Of a stretch of DNA of 64,000 nucleotides, positions 35,668 to 44,526 are shown piece by piece. The position numbers were made by a program, and so were the translations under genes. Below the pieces are notes generated by a model, which was not told where the DNA came from, did no database searches, and saw nothing but the letters and a program-made list of their open reading frames with translations. Positions within the stretch are counted from its first letter, which is position 1. Every line of letters starts with the position of its first letter. Origin of the DNA: Spirochaeta isovalerica (GTDB taxonomy: Bacteria > Spirochaetota > Spirochaetia > DSM-2461); the NCBI RefSeq assembly GCF_014207565.1, contig NZ_JACHGJ010000002.1:1-64000 (forward strand), written 5' to 3'.

Positions 35668-38600
35668 CTTTAGGTACTTTTTCCGTTCGAAACGGTGTGT
35701 TAATCAACATATTAATGGTCACGCTCCTTATTCTCGGGGTATTCAGTCTGAGACGGCTCCCCCAGGAGCAATTTGCCGAAGTCCCCTTCTACTGGGCCAA
35801 TATCGCGGTGCCCTTTCCGGGAGTCAGTGCCGAGGATGTGGAGCAGTTGCTCTCAGTCCCCATAGAAAACGAAATGCAGGGGCTCGACGATGTCGATGAG
35901 ATCCGCTCCGTATCAAGCGAGGGGCTCAGTCTCGTATCGGTCCGCTTTGAAAGTGATATTTCATCGGAACGTTTTGACAAGCTCTTTCAGGATGTCCGCA
36001 CGAGATTCAGCCGGGTCCGTCTTCCCGAAGGGACTCTTCAGGAAAACATCAGCTCTTTTTCATCCAATGATTTCGCTCCCGTTATCGAGGTCGTCCTCTC
36101 GGGGAATAGCGACTACGCCTCTCTGGTGGAAACCGCTGAAGCCATGTCCGATGAAATGTCGAGAATCAATGAAGTTTCCTCGGTGGAACTTGTCGGCGCC
36201 CGGGACAGACAGGTTTCCATCGTGATCGATCAGAATCGTCTCGACAGCCTCGGCCTGACTCTCGATAATGTCGTTCTGGCCCTGCAGGCCAGGAACCTCA
36301 ATGTCCCCGGCGGCACGGTCAGCACCAACTCAAGAGACTACCTGGTGAGAACTGTCGGCAGCGTGGAAGGCGTGGATCAGTTCGGCGAAGTCATCGTCAA
36401 AAGGGGAAGAAACGGCAGCGGCATAGTTAAAATCCGCGATGTTGCTTCAGTCGTGAAAGAGTACGAAGATGACGGCAGCGAAGCCCGGTTCAACGGAGAG
36501 ACTTCCGTGTCGATCCGCGTGGCAAAAATCCCCCGTGGCAATTCGGTGAAAATCGCCGAAGAGGTAAAGAGAATAAGTGCTGAGTGGGAAAGCAGGCTCA
36601 CCGATGATATAAAAATTACCCTTTTAAATGATTCGACTGTCCAAATACGGTCCAGCCTTGATGTCCTGCTCAATAATGCTCTTTTCGGGCTCCTTCTCCT
36701 GGTTCTTATCTTATTTTTCTTCGTAGGACTCAGAAATGCTGTCATGACTGCTATCGGCATACCCCTGACTTTCGCCATCACCTTTATGATTCTCGATGTC
36801 ATGGGAGAGACCTTCAACTCCAATACGCTGTTCGGTCTGGTCCTTGTTCTGGGGCTTATCGTAGACCATGCCATTGTTATCATTGAAAACAGCTTCCGTC
36901 TTCAGCAGGAAGGGCTTTCCCGTCATGATGCGGCAATCAAGGGAACCGATCAGGTCGTTTTTCCCGTAATTGCCGCAACGGCGACGACCGTGGCGGCTTT
37001 CCTTCCGCTTATGATCCTTCCCGGCACGATCGGGAAATTTCTCAGAGTCATCCCCCTGACTGTTTCCATAGCTCTGATAGCCAGTACCTTTGAAGCGCTT
37101 GTTTTTATTCCCTCCCATTATGCCGAATGGCCCGGAGGGAAGAAGATCAGAAAAGAGGGCAGGTTTTTCGACCCCTTCAAAAAAGCTTACAGCAGGATTC
37201 TGGAGAAACTCTATAAGAGAAAAGGCCTGGCCGTCGCAGGGGCAATGTTCATCATGTTCGGCCTTCTGGGGCTGACCGGCGCTCTGAATATCGATCTCTT
37301 CAGCGCCGAAGACTATACCTATTTTACCATAGATATCGAAATGCCCGCCGGTACCACAAGGGATAGAACCGACCGGGTGGTCAAGCAGTACGAAGAACGT
37401 CTCTTTCCGCTGGCGGGAAACGGAGAAGTCGTTTCCATAAGCACATCCATCGGCTTTCTCTCCTCCCAGGACGGGAATACCAGTCAGGGCAATGTCGCCC
37501 AGATCCTGGTCGATCTGACAGAGCAGAATGACGGGCGGATTCGGTCGATCAGCACCATTATGGGCGATGTCAGGGAAATGACCAGATCCATACCCGGTCC
37601 CGAAAATGTCTTCTTCAGAAAAGCCGTCAATGGTCCTCCCCAGTCGTCTCCGGTCAGCTATCAGCTTTTCGGCGATAACCTGGAAGGTCTGAAACTCGTA
37701 TCAAGGGCCATCGTCGACCGTCTGAGAACCTATCCGGAACTGCTCAATATCGAGGATGATTTCAGCGGCGGATCTCCGGAGCTTCGCGTTATCGTCAATG
37801 AGGAAAGAGCGGCAGCCTACGGATTGAGTGTCCTCACTATCGGACAGTATATCCGCGCCGCTGTGGACGGCATCCAGGCTACGACCTATGTGGAGGACAA
37901 CCAGTCCATCGATGTCATCGTCAGGTATGAGAGAGCCGGGCTCTTCCGTGCCGATCAGCTCGAACAACTTCTCATTCCGACTCCTGCCGGAGCAAAAGTG
38001 CCCTTCAGCGCCGTTGCCGGAATAGAAGAAGCGACTTCTCTCTCCACAATCCAGCGGGTTGATGGAAAAAGAGTCGTATCCATATCCGCCGGCGCCTATA
38101 CCAACGAGACCGTTCCCGATATCAATAAGGATATTGAGGCCCTGGCAGCGGAGTATGCTGTGGCTTATCCCGATCAGATTCTATCCGTAGGAGGCGAATT
38201 CGCCGATTTTGAAACACTCATTTTCGATATTCTCAGGATATTCCTCATCGGTGTCTTTCTCATTTATCTGATCCTCGGGACCCAGTTCAAATCCTATAGC
38301 CAGCCTTTTCTCATTCTTCTCTCCGTACCGATGGCTTTTGCGGGGATCATTCTCTATCTCTTTGTGAGCCGGACCCCCTTCAGTACGACTGTTCTCTATG
38401 CGGGAGTCGCACTGGCCGGTATCGCCGTCAATGACGCCATCGTTCTTATCAGCTTTATCAACGAATTGAGGGAGAAGGGCATGGCTGTGGCGGCGGCTGT
38501 CAAAGAAGCTGCTGCGACGCGGCTGAGGCCGATATTGCTCACATCACTGACGACAATCGCCGGACTGCTTCCCACGGCAATCGGTATAGGCGGCGTTTCC

Positions 38601-38729
38601 GTTGTATGGCAGCCAATGGCCAGTACGATCATATTCGGACTACTGTTCAGCACTCTTACGGCGCTGCTTCTCATTCCGCTCATGTACGGACTTTTATATG
38701 GAAGGAAGGACAAACATGAATCGAACTAA
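35664..38729 (+). CDS. RND-family efflux transporter permease
   Basis: A 1021-aa inner-membrane pump with 12 helices and two large periplasmic loops, close in length to AcrB-type exporters. The helix-4 motif reads GLIVDHAIVIIEN: the first aspartate of the AcrB pair (GLLVDDA) is kept, the second is His. The C-terminal helices include GVALAGIAVNDAIVLISFINE. It should use proton (or sodium) flow to expel hydrophobic compounds or lipids with the adaptor encoded upstream. ATG 35664 overlaps the adaptor stop (ATGA) and has AGGAG upstream, better than an in-frame TTG two codons earlier. No outer-membrane TolC-type gene is present in the operon. Confidence 0.9.
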   Translation: MTLGTFSVRNGVLINILMVTLLILGVFSLRRLPQEQFAEVPFYWANIAVPFPGVSAEDVEQLLSVPIENEMQGLDDVDEIRSVSSEGLSLVSVRFESDISSERFDKLFQDVRTRFSRVRLPEGTLQENISSFSSNDFAPVIEVVLSGNSDYASLVETAEAMSDEMSRINEVSSVELVGARDRQVSIVIDQNRLDSLGLTLDNVVLALQARNLNVPGGTVSTNSRDYLVRTVGSVEGVDQFGEVIVKRGRNGSGIVKIRDVASVVKEYEDDGSEARFNGETSVSIRVAKIPRGNSVKIAEEVKRISAEWESRLTDDIKITLLNDSTVQIRSSLDVLLNNALFGLLLLVLILFFFVGLRNAVMTAIGIPLTFAITFMILDVMGETFNSNTLFGLVLVLGLIVDHAIVIIENSFRLQQEGLSRHDAAIKGTDQVVFPVIAATATTVAAFLPLMILPGTIGKFLRVIPLTVSIALIASTFEALVFIPSHYAEWPGGKKIRKEGRFFDPFKKAYSRILEKLYKRKGLAVAGAMFIMFGLLGLTGALNIDLFSAEDYTYFTIDIEMPAGTTRDRTDRVVKQYEERLFPLAGNGEVVSISTSIGFLSSQDGNTSQGNVAQILVDLTEQNDGRIRSISTIMGDVREMTRSIPGPENVFFRKAVNGPPQSSPVSYQLFGDNLEGLKLVSRAIVDRLRTYPELLNIEDDFSGGSPELRVIVNEERAAAYGLSVLTIGQYIRAAVDGIQATTYVEDNQSIDVIVRYERAGLFRADQLEQLLIPTPAGAKVPFSAVAGIEEATSLSTIQRVDGKRVVSISAGAYTNETVPDINKDIEALAAEYAVAYPDQILSVGGEFADFETLIFDILRIFLIGVFLIYLILGTQFKSYSQPFLILLSVPMAFAGIILYLFVSRTPFSTTVLYAGVALAGIAVNDAIVLISFINELREKGMAVAAAVKEAAATRLRPILLTSLTTIAGLLPTAIGIGGVSVVWQPMASTIIFGLLFSTLTALLLIPLMYGLLYGRKDKHESN

Positions 38730-39459
38730 AAGATTTTTTATTCTGATGATGTTGCTGACCATATCCCTGAGTCTCTTCGCTTTTACGGCTGAAGAGGCCC
38801 GGAGAGAATACGATAAGGTGATGCTGGCCTGGATTGACGGAAGCAGGAATGACTTTCAGATTCTATCGGATCTGGGAAATCTGGAAAGCGATATTGCTGC
38901 TATAACCGATTCTGCAGAACGGCAGTATTGGACTGCCAGAGTCAACCTCGCCATAGGGCAGATCCGCTTTTACCGGGAGGAGGAAAAGCTCTCACTGGAT
39001 GCGTTGGAGAAGAGCCGCGAAGAGGCCCGTCTCGCCGCTGAAGGCGGGGCCGGAGCTGATGCCTGGCGCATACAGGCTGATGCAGGCAGCTTTATTATGA
39101 TTCAGAAAGGTGTGGGATACATTATCGCAAACTCCGGAAAAGTGCAGGATCAGGCGGAAAAGGCTCTTGAAATGGACAATTCCAATGTCAGGGCCTCTCT
39201 GATCGTCGCGCAGGGGCTGATTAACGCACCGGCCATATTCGGGGGCAATAAAAGAAAAGGTTTTGCCGAAATGGAAGCTTTGACCCGAAAGCCCGGACTG
39301 GACCCGGAAGACAGGTTTTTCATTCTTATGGGAATGGGCGAGATTTATGAGAACGAAAAGGAAGAGGATAAAGCACTGGCTTTTTATAGAAAAATCCTCG
39401 ATGATTATCCGGAAAACCGTCTGGTAGCAAAGAAATTGACCGGTCTGGCCAACCGGTGA
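38716..39459 (+). CDS. Secreted TPR-like protein of RND operon
   Basis: A 247-aa exported protein. Residues 1-22 form a signal peptide (RTKRFFILMMLLTISLSLFAF). The rest is alpha-helical, with repeated helix pairs resembling tetratricopeptide repeats, clearest in ALAFYRKILDDYPENRLVAKKL near the C-terminus. It begins 14 bp inside the RND gene with GGAAGGAAGG upstream, so it is translationally coupled to the pump. It is probably a periplasmic accessory factor. No enzyme motif was seen. Confidence 0.7.
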   Translation: MNRTKRFFILMMLLTISLSLFAFTAEEARREYDKVMLAWIDGSRNDFQILSDLGNLESDIAAITDSAERQYWTARVNLAIGQIRFYREEEKLSLDALEKSREEARLAAEGGAGADAWRIQADAGSFIMIQKGVGYIIANSGKVQDQAEKALEMDNSNVRASLIVAQGLINAPAIFGGNKRKGFAEMEALTRKPGLDPEDRFFILMGMGEIYENEKEEDKALAFYRKILDDYPENRLVAKKLTGLANR

Positions 39460-39499
39460 ATATTATCACTGTCTGGTTGTTTTAGATAATTCGCTTATG

Positions 39500-39523
39500 G
39501 GTCCTCCTTGGAATAGGAGGGCC
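39500..39523. terminator. Hairpin between convergent genes
   Basis: GGTCCTCC (39500-39507) pairs with GGAGGGCC (39516-39523) over 8 bp including one G-T pair, just after the RND operon. There is no T-run on either side, so terminator function is only plausible. Confidence 0.4.
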
Positions 39524-39557
39524 TGTGGATGTTTCGGACCATGAAAAAAAAGACACC

Positions 39558-41327
39558 TTATTTTCCCCGGCTAATTAACTCCATGCCTTTTTTGACAGCT
39601 CTGTCTGATGGCTCTCCGATGAAGTACCCCTGTGAAAAATCAATACCCATCTCCCTTATCAAAAGGGAGATCTCTTCATTGTGAACATATTCCGCAATGG
39701 TTTTTAAGCCTAGTTTACGGGAGAAACTAACTATTGTTTCAACCATGATCCGGGAGTTCCTGTCTCTGTCGAGATTCCGGATGAGAGATGAGTCAATCTT
39801 CAGAAAATCGAATTCCATCCTCAGCAGGTACTCAAAATTGGAGTATCCCGCTCCAAAATCGTCAATGGCGATCCGGCAGCCGTATTCCTTGACTTTCCGG
39901 ATAAAGGATTCTACCTGCGGGTTCCCTTCTATGCGGGAGGATTCAAGAAATTCAAAAATCAATCTTTTGCCCAGTCCGTACTTCTCCAGCTGCCGGTAAA
40001 TATGATTCGTTGTAGTTTCATCAAAAATATCTTCAAGGCAGATGTTTATCGAAAAGTCTTCTTTCCGGTTCTCGAAATAGCGGAAACAGCGGCTAATCAT
40101 TGTCCTGGTCAATGCTCCATAGATTTTGGATCTTTTTGATAATTCCAGGAACTGTCCAGGCAGAAGAAATTCCTCGCCATCGCGGAATCGCATCAGGCAT
40201 TCATATTTATTAATTCTTCCCGTCTTATTGTCCATAATGGGTTGAAAAAAGGGTACGACGCCCCCTTTATTCATTATGTTTCTCAGTTTTGAAGTCTGTT
40301 TGATATTTTTCCTGTATTCTCCGGTCATATCTATGGAATCGCTGTGGATAACATAGTTTTTGTGTTGAGCCCTCGCCAGTCTGAGTGCGGAGTCCGCATG
40401 GGCCAGATGGTTTTTTCTCCCCCGGGCTATACCCATGGTCAGGGAGATGTAAATCCCCGCGTCACCGATTTTAAAATCATACCGGCTTTTATTTCTTATC
40501 TCCCGAATAATCGTATTGAGGCTTCTTTCGAACTGTTTCTGCGCAATTGGAAAGATAAAGGCGAATTCATCGGCGTGAAGTTTATATAGCTCCCCTTTCG
40601 GGACCTTTTCATTCAGCGATAAAAGTCTGTAAGCCAGCTCTTTCAGAACCATGTCTCCCTGCCGGCTTCCGTAGATATCATTGATCTCCCGGAATTTATC
40701 GATATTGATCAGGATGAGAGCTTGTTCATTACGGTTCGTCTCAAGGAATTTCAGCATCCGGTTACGGTTGGGAAGGTCTGTCATTTTATCGAAATTCAGC
40801 TGAAATTCCAAATGCTTCTGTTTTTCTTCCAATGATTTTTCATAGATATAAGTCATGAGAGAGACAATGAAAAAAACCAGCGAGAGATCTCTGAAAACAT
40901 AGGGAGGATAAGGGAAGGAATAAATTCCGGCTATCTGTATCAAGATGGCTGTTAAAAATACCAGAAATACCAGTAAAGAAAAAAAAGAGCCTTTGCGGGC
41001 TCCATTGGTATAATAAACGATATGCGGGATAATGAGTATCCAGAAAGGAGATAATTCATTTCCATATCCGAATAGAACTATATAGATAAAGTGAGCTGAG
41101 CATATAATCAGTCCGGCGAGGTAAGTGACTTTTTTCTTTTTTGTCAGCAGAAGGAAGATCAAACAGCCAATGATAAGGGCTGCAGCCAATACATTCGCCA
41201 GAGCCATAGATCTGTAGTTCCTGATAAAAAAATTTATATATCCATAAAGCAGTTCTATTGCTGAGCCCGCCAGAAAAAGCACCACTATTCTGATTTCCGT
41301 TTTTCTTTTGTCTGTATTTTTAAACAT
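39558..41327 (-). CDS. Membrane GGDEF/EAL signalling protein
   Basis: A 589-aa protein. Residues about 12-165 contain five or six membrane helices, followed by a GGDEF-type domain (FDKMTDLPNRNRM) whose active loop reads LHADEF instead of GGDEF, so cyclase activity is doubtful. The EAL domain retains YECLMRF, FEFLESS, AIDDFGAGYSN and FLKIDSS. The late glutamate motif is altered to IAEYV where active enzymes have AEGVE-type sequence, but FSQGYF is kept. It likely binds or hydrolyses c-di-GMP. It is a second, separately encoded c-di-GMP protein besides the one at 20680. Confidence 0.85.
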   Translation of the reverse strand: MFKNTDKRKTEIRIVVLFLAGSAIELLYGYINFFIRNYRSMALANVLAAALIIGCLIFLLLTKKKKVTYLAGLIICSAHFIYIVLFGYGNELSPFWILIIPHIVYYTNGARKGSFFSLLVFLVFLTAILIQIAGIYSFPYPPYVFRDLSLVFFIVSLMTYIYEKSLEEKQKHLEFQLNFDKMTDLPNRNRMLKFLETNRNEQALILINIDKFREINDIYGSRQGDMVLKELAYRLLSLNEKVPKGELYKLHADEFAFIFPIAQKQFERSLNTIIREIRNKSRYDFKIGDAGIYISLTMGIARGRKNHLAHADSALRLARAQHKNYVIHSDSIDMTGEYRKNIKQTSKLRNIMNKGGVVPFFQPIMDNKTGRINKYECLMRFRDGEEFLLPGQFLELSKRSKIYGALTRTMISRCFRYFENRKEDFSINICLEDIFDETTTNHIYRQLEKYGLGKRLIFEFLESSRIEGNPQVESFIRKVKEYGCRIAIDDFGAGYSNFEYLLRMEFDFLKIDSSLIRNLDRDRNSRIMVETIVSFSRKLGLKTIAEYVHNEEISLLIREMGIDFSQGYFIGEPSDRAVKKGMELISRGK

Positions 41328-41443
41328 TCCAATTTATCCATAAATAATCTTCAATCGATTTATTTCAGTTTATTGAGCACTTGTTCATATTTATACTAAT
41401 GTTTTTAGAAATAAGCTACAATTTTTTTGATTCCATATTTTGT

Positions 41444-41472
41444 GTGAAAGTGAAGGCTTCATTTTCTATAAT
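41444..41472 (+). promoter_or_regulatory. Promoter of the alpha-galactosidase gene
   Basis: GTGAAA (41444-41449), 17 bp and TATAAT (41467-41472) precede the gene. The ribosome site GAGAGGG follows before ATG 41493. Confidence 0.45.
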
Positions 41473-41492
41473 TAATGCAGAGAGGGATTGTT

Positions 41493-43439
41493 ATGAAGAA
41501 GCTTATTCGCGCCGATCACCTGAGCCGGTTCTTCCCCATGGCCAATGTGGAACTGAAGTTCGGGATCAACAGGAAAAAATATGCCCTGAACATTGTAGAA
41601 AGTTCGCCGAAGAGGATTTTTTACAGGAATGAATGGATCGAGGTAACTTGTGAAAAAAAATCCATAGATCAGGGTGTTATCTACACCATGTCTCTCACTA
41701 ATATCAGCAGCAAGCATATACGGATAACCAGACTGCGGCTCCCGGCGACCGATGGAATCGCCTCGTTTCTGGAGAAAGTCAGTCCCCGCAAAATCTCTTT
41801 TTTGAGAAACGGATATCAGTCCTGGTCAACAGCCAGAACCTACCGGATATCAGAGAAACCTCTCCGGCCCCGGTTCAAGCTAATGTCTCTGGCGACTTCC
41901 AATATGGCGAATCTTCCCTCCAATGTTCCAGGCATGCTCTCTTCCGACATGTACTCCCTTATAACGGACCTGGAAGACGGGCGAACCTTTCTGGCCGGTC
42001 AGCTTCCTCCCTTTAATCAGTTTTTTTATATCATCCTCAATGCCAACTCCAGGAAGGACAGAAGCTTTTTTGAGATGATTTACGACTTCGGCAGGCAGAT
42101 GCTCGAGCCGGGGAAAAAGGTGAAGCTTGACGGCATCATGATTATACAGGGGACCCGGGCCATGGTGGAACAGAAATACTTCCACTACATCCGCGAGAAG
42201 TTGGAAATACAGCCTCCTGAAAAGAATTTCCGGGGATGGTGTTCATGGTATCAGTACTACAACAAAATAACGCCGGAACTGCTCTACAGAAATCTCCGGG
42301 CCATACAGAACCGGGGAATGAACTTTGATTTTTTTCAGATTGATGACGGTTACCAGAAAGCTGTCGGGGACTGGCTCGATCAGAGTGCACCGTTCGACGG
42401 CAGGATGAAAGAACTGGCCGATGCCGTCAGAACGGCGGGAATGAAACCCGGTATCTGGATCGCTCCTTTTTCCGCTGCCGCCAACTCGGAGCTGTTCCGG
42501 TACCACCCCGAATATATTCTCAAAAATGAAATGGGTAAAATGCTCAAAGCCAGTTACAATCCTTTCTGGAAGTGTTTTTATTACGGCGTGGATGTCACCC
42601 ATCCCCGCTATGCCGAATATCTGAGAGAGTTTATTGATGTCATTGTCCATCAATGGGGATTCGAGTATTTGAAATGCGACTTTCTCTTTACCGCTTCTCT
42701 CAGAGGGGCTGTCCACCATGATTTATCTCTTTCCAGAGCTTCGGTTGTCAAAAAAGGGATGGAGATCATCAGAAATGCCGCCCGTCCCGAAACGAAAATT
42801 ATAGGCTGTGGAATGCCACTTTCTGCCGGAATCGGCTCTGTCGACGCCATGAGAGTCGGCCCCGATACGGGAGATTTCTGGATTCACCATACGGCCAAGC
42901 TTGTTCGGACGGGGAGTATGTTCGGTGTACGCAATTCCATGAAAAACTTTATGGTGCGCAGCCCCATGCACAAAAGACTCTGGCTCAACGATCCGGACTG
43001 CATTATGATCCGAGATAAAGGGACGGGACTGAAGCCCGGTGAGAGACAGTCGCAGATTGACGCCATCGCCCTGTCGGGAGGAATCCTCATTTATTCCGAT
43101 GATTTCGAAACCTTATCAGAGAAAGCGATCGCCGATATGGCTCTTATCGATGAGGTATCGGAGAACTGTTTTGCCGGGCAGGCTATCGCCCTGGATGTGA
43201 TGGAGCAGGAAATGCCGGAAATTTACTATAACACTTCGGGATATTTGGGACTCTTTAATTTTTCAACCACTCTCAGACGGCGGACCTATGATCTCTCCAT
43301 GCTTTTTGATTACGAAAGGGAACCCGCCGTTCTTGTTGATGTCAGAAATGGTGAAAAAATACCGGCTTCTTCTAAAACTCATGTGGGAGATCTTCTTCCC
43401 CGGGGCTCCAGACTTTTCAGAATTGAGTCTGGACAGTGA
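41493..43439 (+). CDS. Alpha-galactosidase, GH36 family
   Basis: A 648-aa glycoside hydrolase of family 36, likely releasing alpha-galactose from raffinose-type sugars or galactans. An N-terminal beta-sandwich (with FLRNGYQSWSTA) precedes a (beta/alpha)8 barrel containing GWCSWYQYY, FQIDDGYQ and KPGIWIAPF. The expected nucleophile is Asp396 in YLKCDFLF and the acid/base Asp458 in MRVGPDTGDF. A C-terminal beta domain closes the protein. There is no signal peptide, so it acts in the cytoplasm on imported sugar. ATG 41493 has GAGAGGG upstream, preferred to ATG 41475, which has none. Confidence 0.88.
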   Translation: MKKLIRADHLSRFFPMANVELKFGINRKKYALNIVESSPKRIFYRNEWIEVTCEKKSIDQGVIYTMSLTNISSKHIRITRLRLPATDGIASFLEKVSPRKISFLRNGYQSWSTARTYRISEKPLRPRFKLMSLATSNMANLPSNVPGMLSSDMYSLITDLEDGRTFLAGQLPPFNQFFYIILNANSRKDRSFFEMIYDFGRQMLEPGKKVKLDGIMIIQGTRAMVEQKYFHYIREKLEIQPPEKNFRGWCSWYQYYNKITPELLYRNLRAIQNRGMNFDFFQIDDGYQKAVGDWLDQSAPFDGRMKELADAVRTAGMKPGIWIAPFSAAANSELFRYHPEYILKNEMGKMLKASYNPFWKCFYYGVDVTHPRYAEYLREFIDVIVHQWGFEYLKCDFLFTASLRGAVHHDLSLSRASVVKKGMEIIRNAARPETKIIGCGMPLSAGIGSVDAMRVGPDTGDFWIHHTAKLVRTGSMFGVRNSMKNFMVRSPMHKRLWLNDPDCIMIRDKGTGLKPGERQSQIDAIALSGGILIYSDDFETLSEKAIADMALIDEVSENCFAGQAIALDVMEQEMPEIYYNTSGYLGLFNFSTTLRRRTYDLSMLFDYEREPAVLVDVRNGEKIPASSKTHVGDLLPRGSRLFRIESGQ

Positions 43440-43470
43440 ACGGGAGACTTATCCCGGAAAAGGATAAAAA

Positions 43471-44526
43471 GTGAAAGGTGAAATTAAAGCTCTCAAAATA
43501 CTTCTGGCGTTGTATATCTTTTTGTGCCTCCTTATCGCAGGATTGAATTACGGTCTGGCACCTCATGTCTCAGAAGCCGGCTCCCGGATTATCCGAAGCA
43601 TCTGGAATATTTATGAAAACTATTTCAAAACTTTTTTGATTGTTACCGGCTCCTGGCTGACTCTGAGAATTTCGGGTAAGAGGTCCCGGATGCAGAAGAG
43701 AAATTTCGCAGGATTCATCATCGCGGCTCTTCTGGTACACATAATAGGTCCTTTCCTTACGGGAAATCCCGACTTGTACTTTTTTGCTATGCCCTTTCCC
43801 TGGTCTTCCACTGCTTTGCAGACCCTCGTCGACAGATCATCTTTTTACACTCATCACTTGCCCTTGTGGGGGCTGGGAGGAATCAGCGCTTCCCTTACTG
43901 TTTATCTGATTATTACAATAATCGTCTTTACCGGCACGGTTCTGCTGGGCAGAAGGTGGCAATGCTCGACTCTTTGTCTTTTTAACGGATTTATTTCGGA
44001 AACTTTCTCTCCGGCTTTTCCTCTCGTGGGAAAAAAAACGGCACCGGGAAGTAAACTGAGGAAACTGTTTGTTGTTTTGAAGTGGGCTCTTCTGGTTATC
44101 GCATTTATATTTTTTCTCTTCTGGTTTTATATTCTGATCAGCGGAGATTACCGGGAGTCCGCTGCCGATTTATTTGCCGATATTGAAGTGTACAAATACC
44201 TCTCTGTCGAGCTGTTGATGGCCATGTTTTTCTGGGTCGCTTTTACAGGACGGGGATACTGTTACTATTGCCCTCTCGGAACTGTTCTGGGCTGGGTTTC
44301 CCGACTGGCGGGACAGAGAATTCGAACTGATATTTCCGATTGCATCAAGTGTGGTAAATGCAATGTCAGCTGCCCCATGGGCATTGAGATTAAGATGTCT
44401 GCAGAGGAAAAGAAGGACGTCTATTCTTCACTTTGCGTCGGATGCGGGCACTGTGTCGATATATGTCCTGTCGGAACTCTGGAGTATTCCACAGCTTTTC
44501 TGGGAAAAATCAGGAGGGGAAAATGA
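43471..44526 (+). CDS. Membrane polyferredoxin (NapH/NosR-like)
   Basis: A 351-aa integral membrane iron-sulfur protein. About five or six helices are followed by GYCYYCPLGTV (the CxxCP motif of NapH/NosR/CcoG-type proteins) and two [4Fe-4S] ferredoxin motifs, CIKCGKCNVSCP and CVGCGHCVDICP, near the C-terminus. Such proteins pass electrons across or along the membrane to periplasmic or cytoplasmic reductases. GTG start with AAAGGA upstream. The stop overlaps the ATG of the next gene, making that product its likely electron partner. Confidence 0.8.
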   Translation: MKGEIKALKILLALYIFLCLLIAGLNYGLAPHVSEAGSRIIRSIWNIYENYFKTFLIVTGSWLTLRISGKRSRMQKRNFAGFIIAALLVHIIGPFLTGNPDLYFFAMPFPWSSTALQTLVDRSSFYTHHLPLWGLGGISASLTVYLIITIIVFTGTVLLGRRWQCSTLCLFNGFISETFSPAFPLVGKKTAPGSKLRKLFVVLKWALLVIAFIFFLFWFYILISGDYRESAADLFADIEVYKYLSVELLMAMFFWVAFTGRGYCYYCPLGTVLGWVSRLAGQRIRTDISDCIKCGKCNVSCPMGIEIKMSAEEKKDVYSSLCVGCGHCVDICPVGTLEYSTAFLGKIRRGK

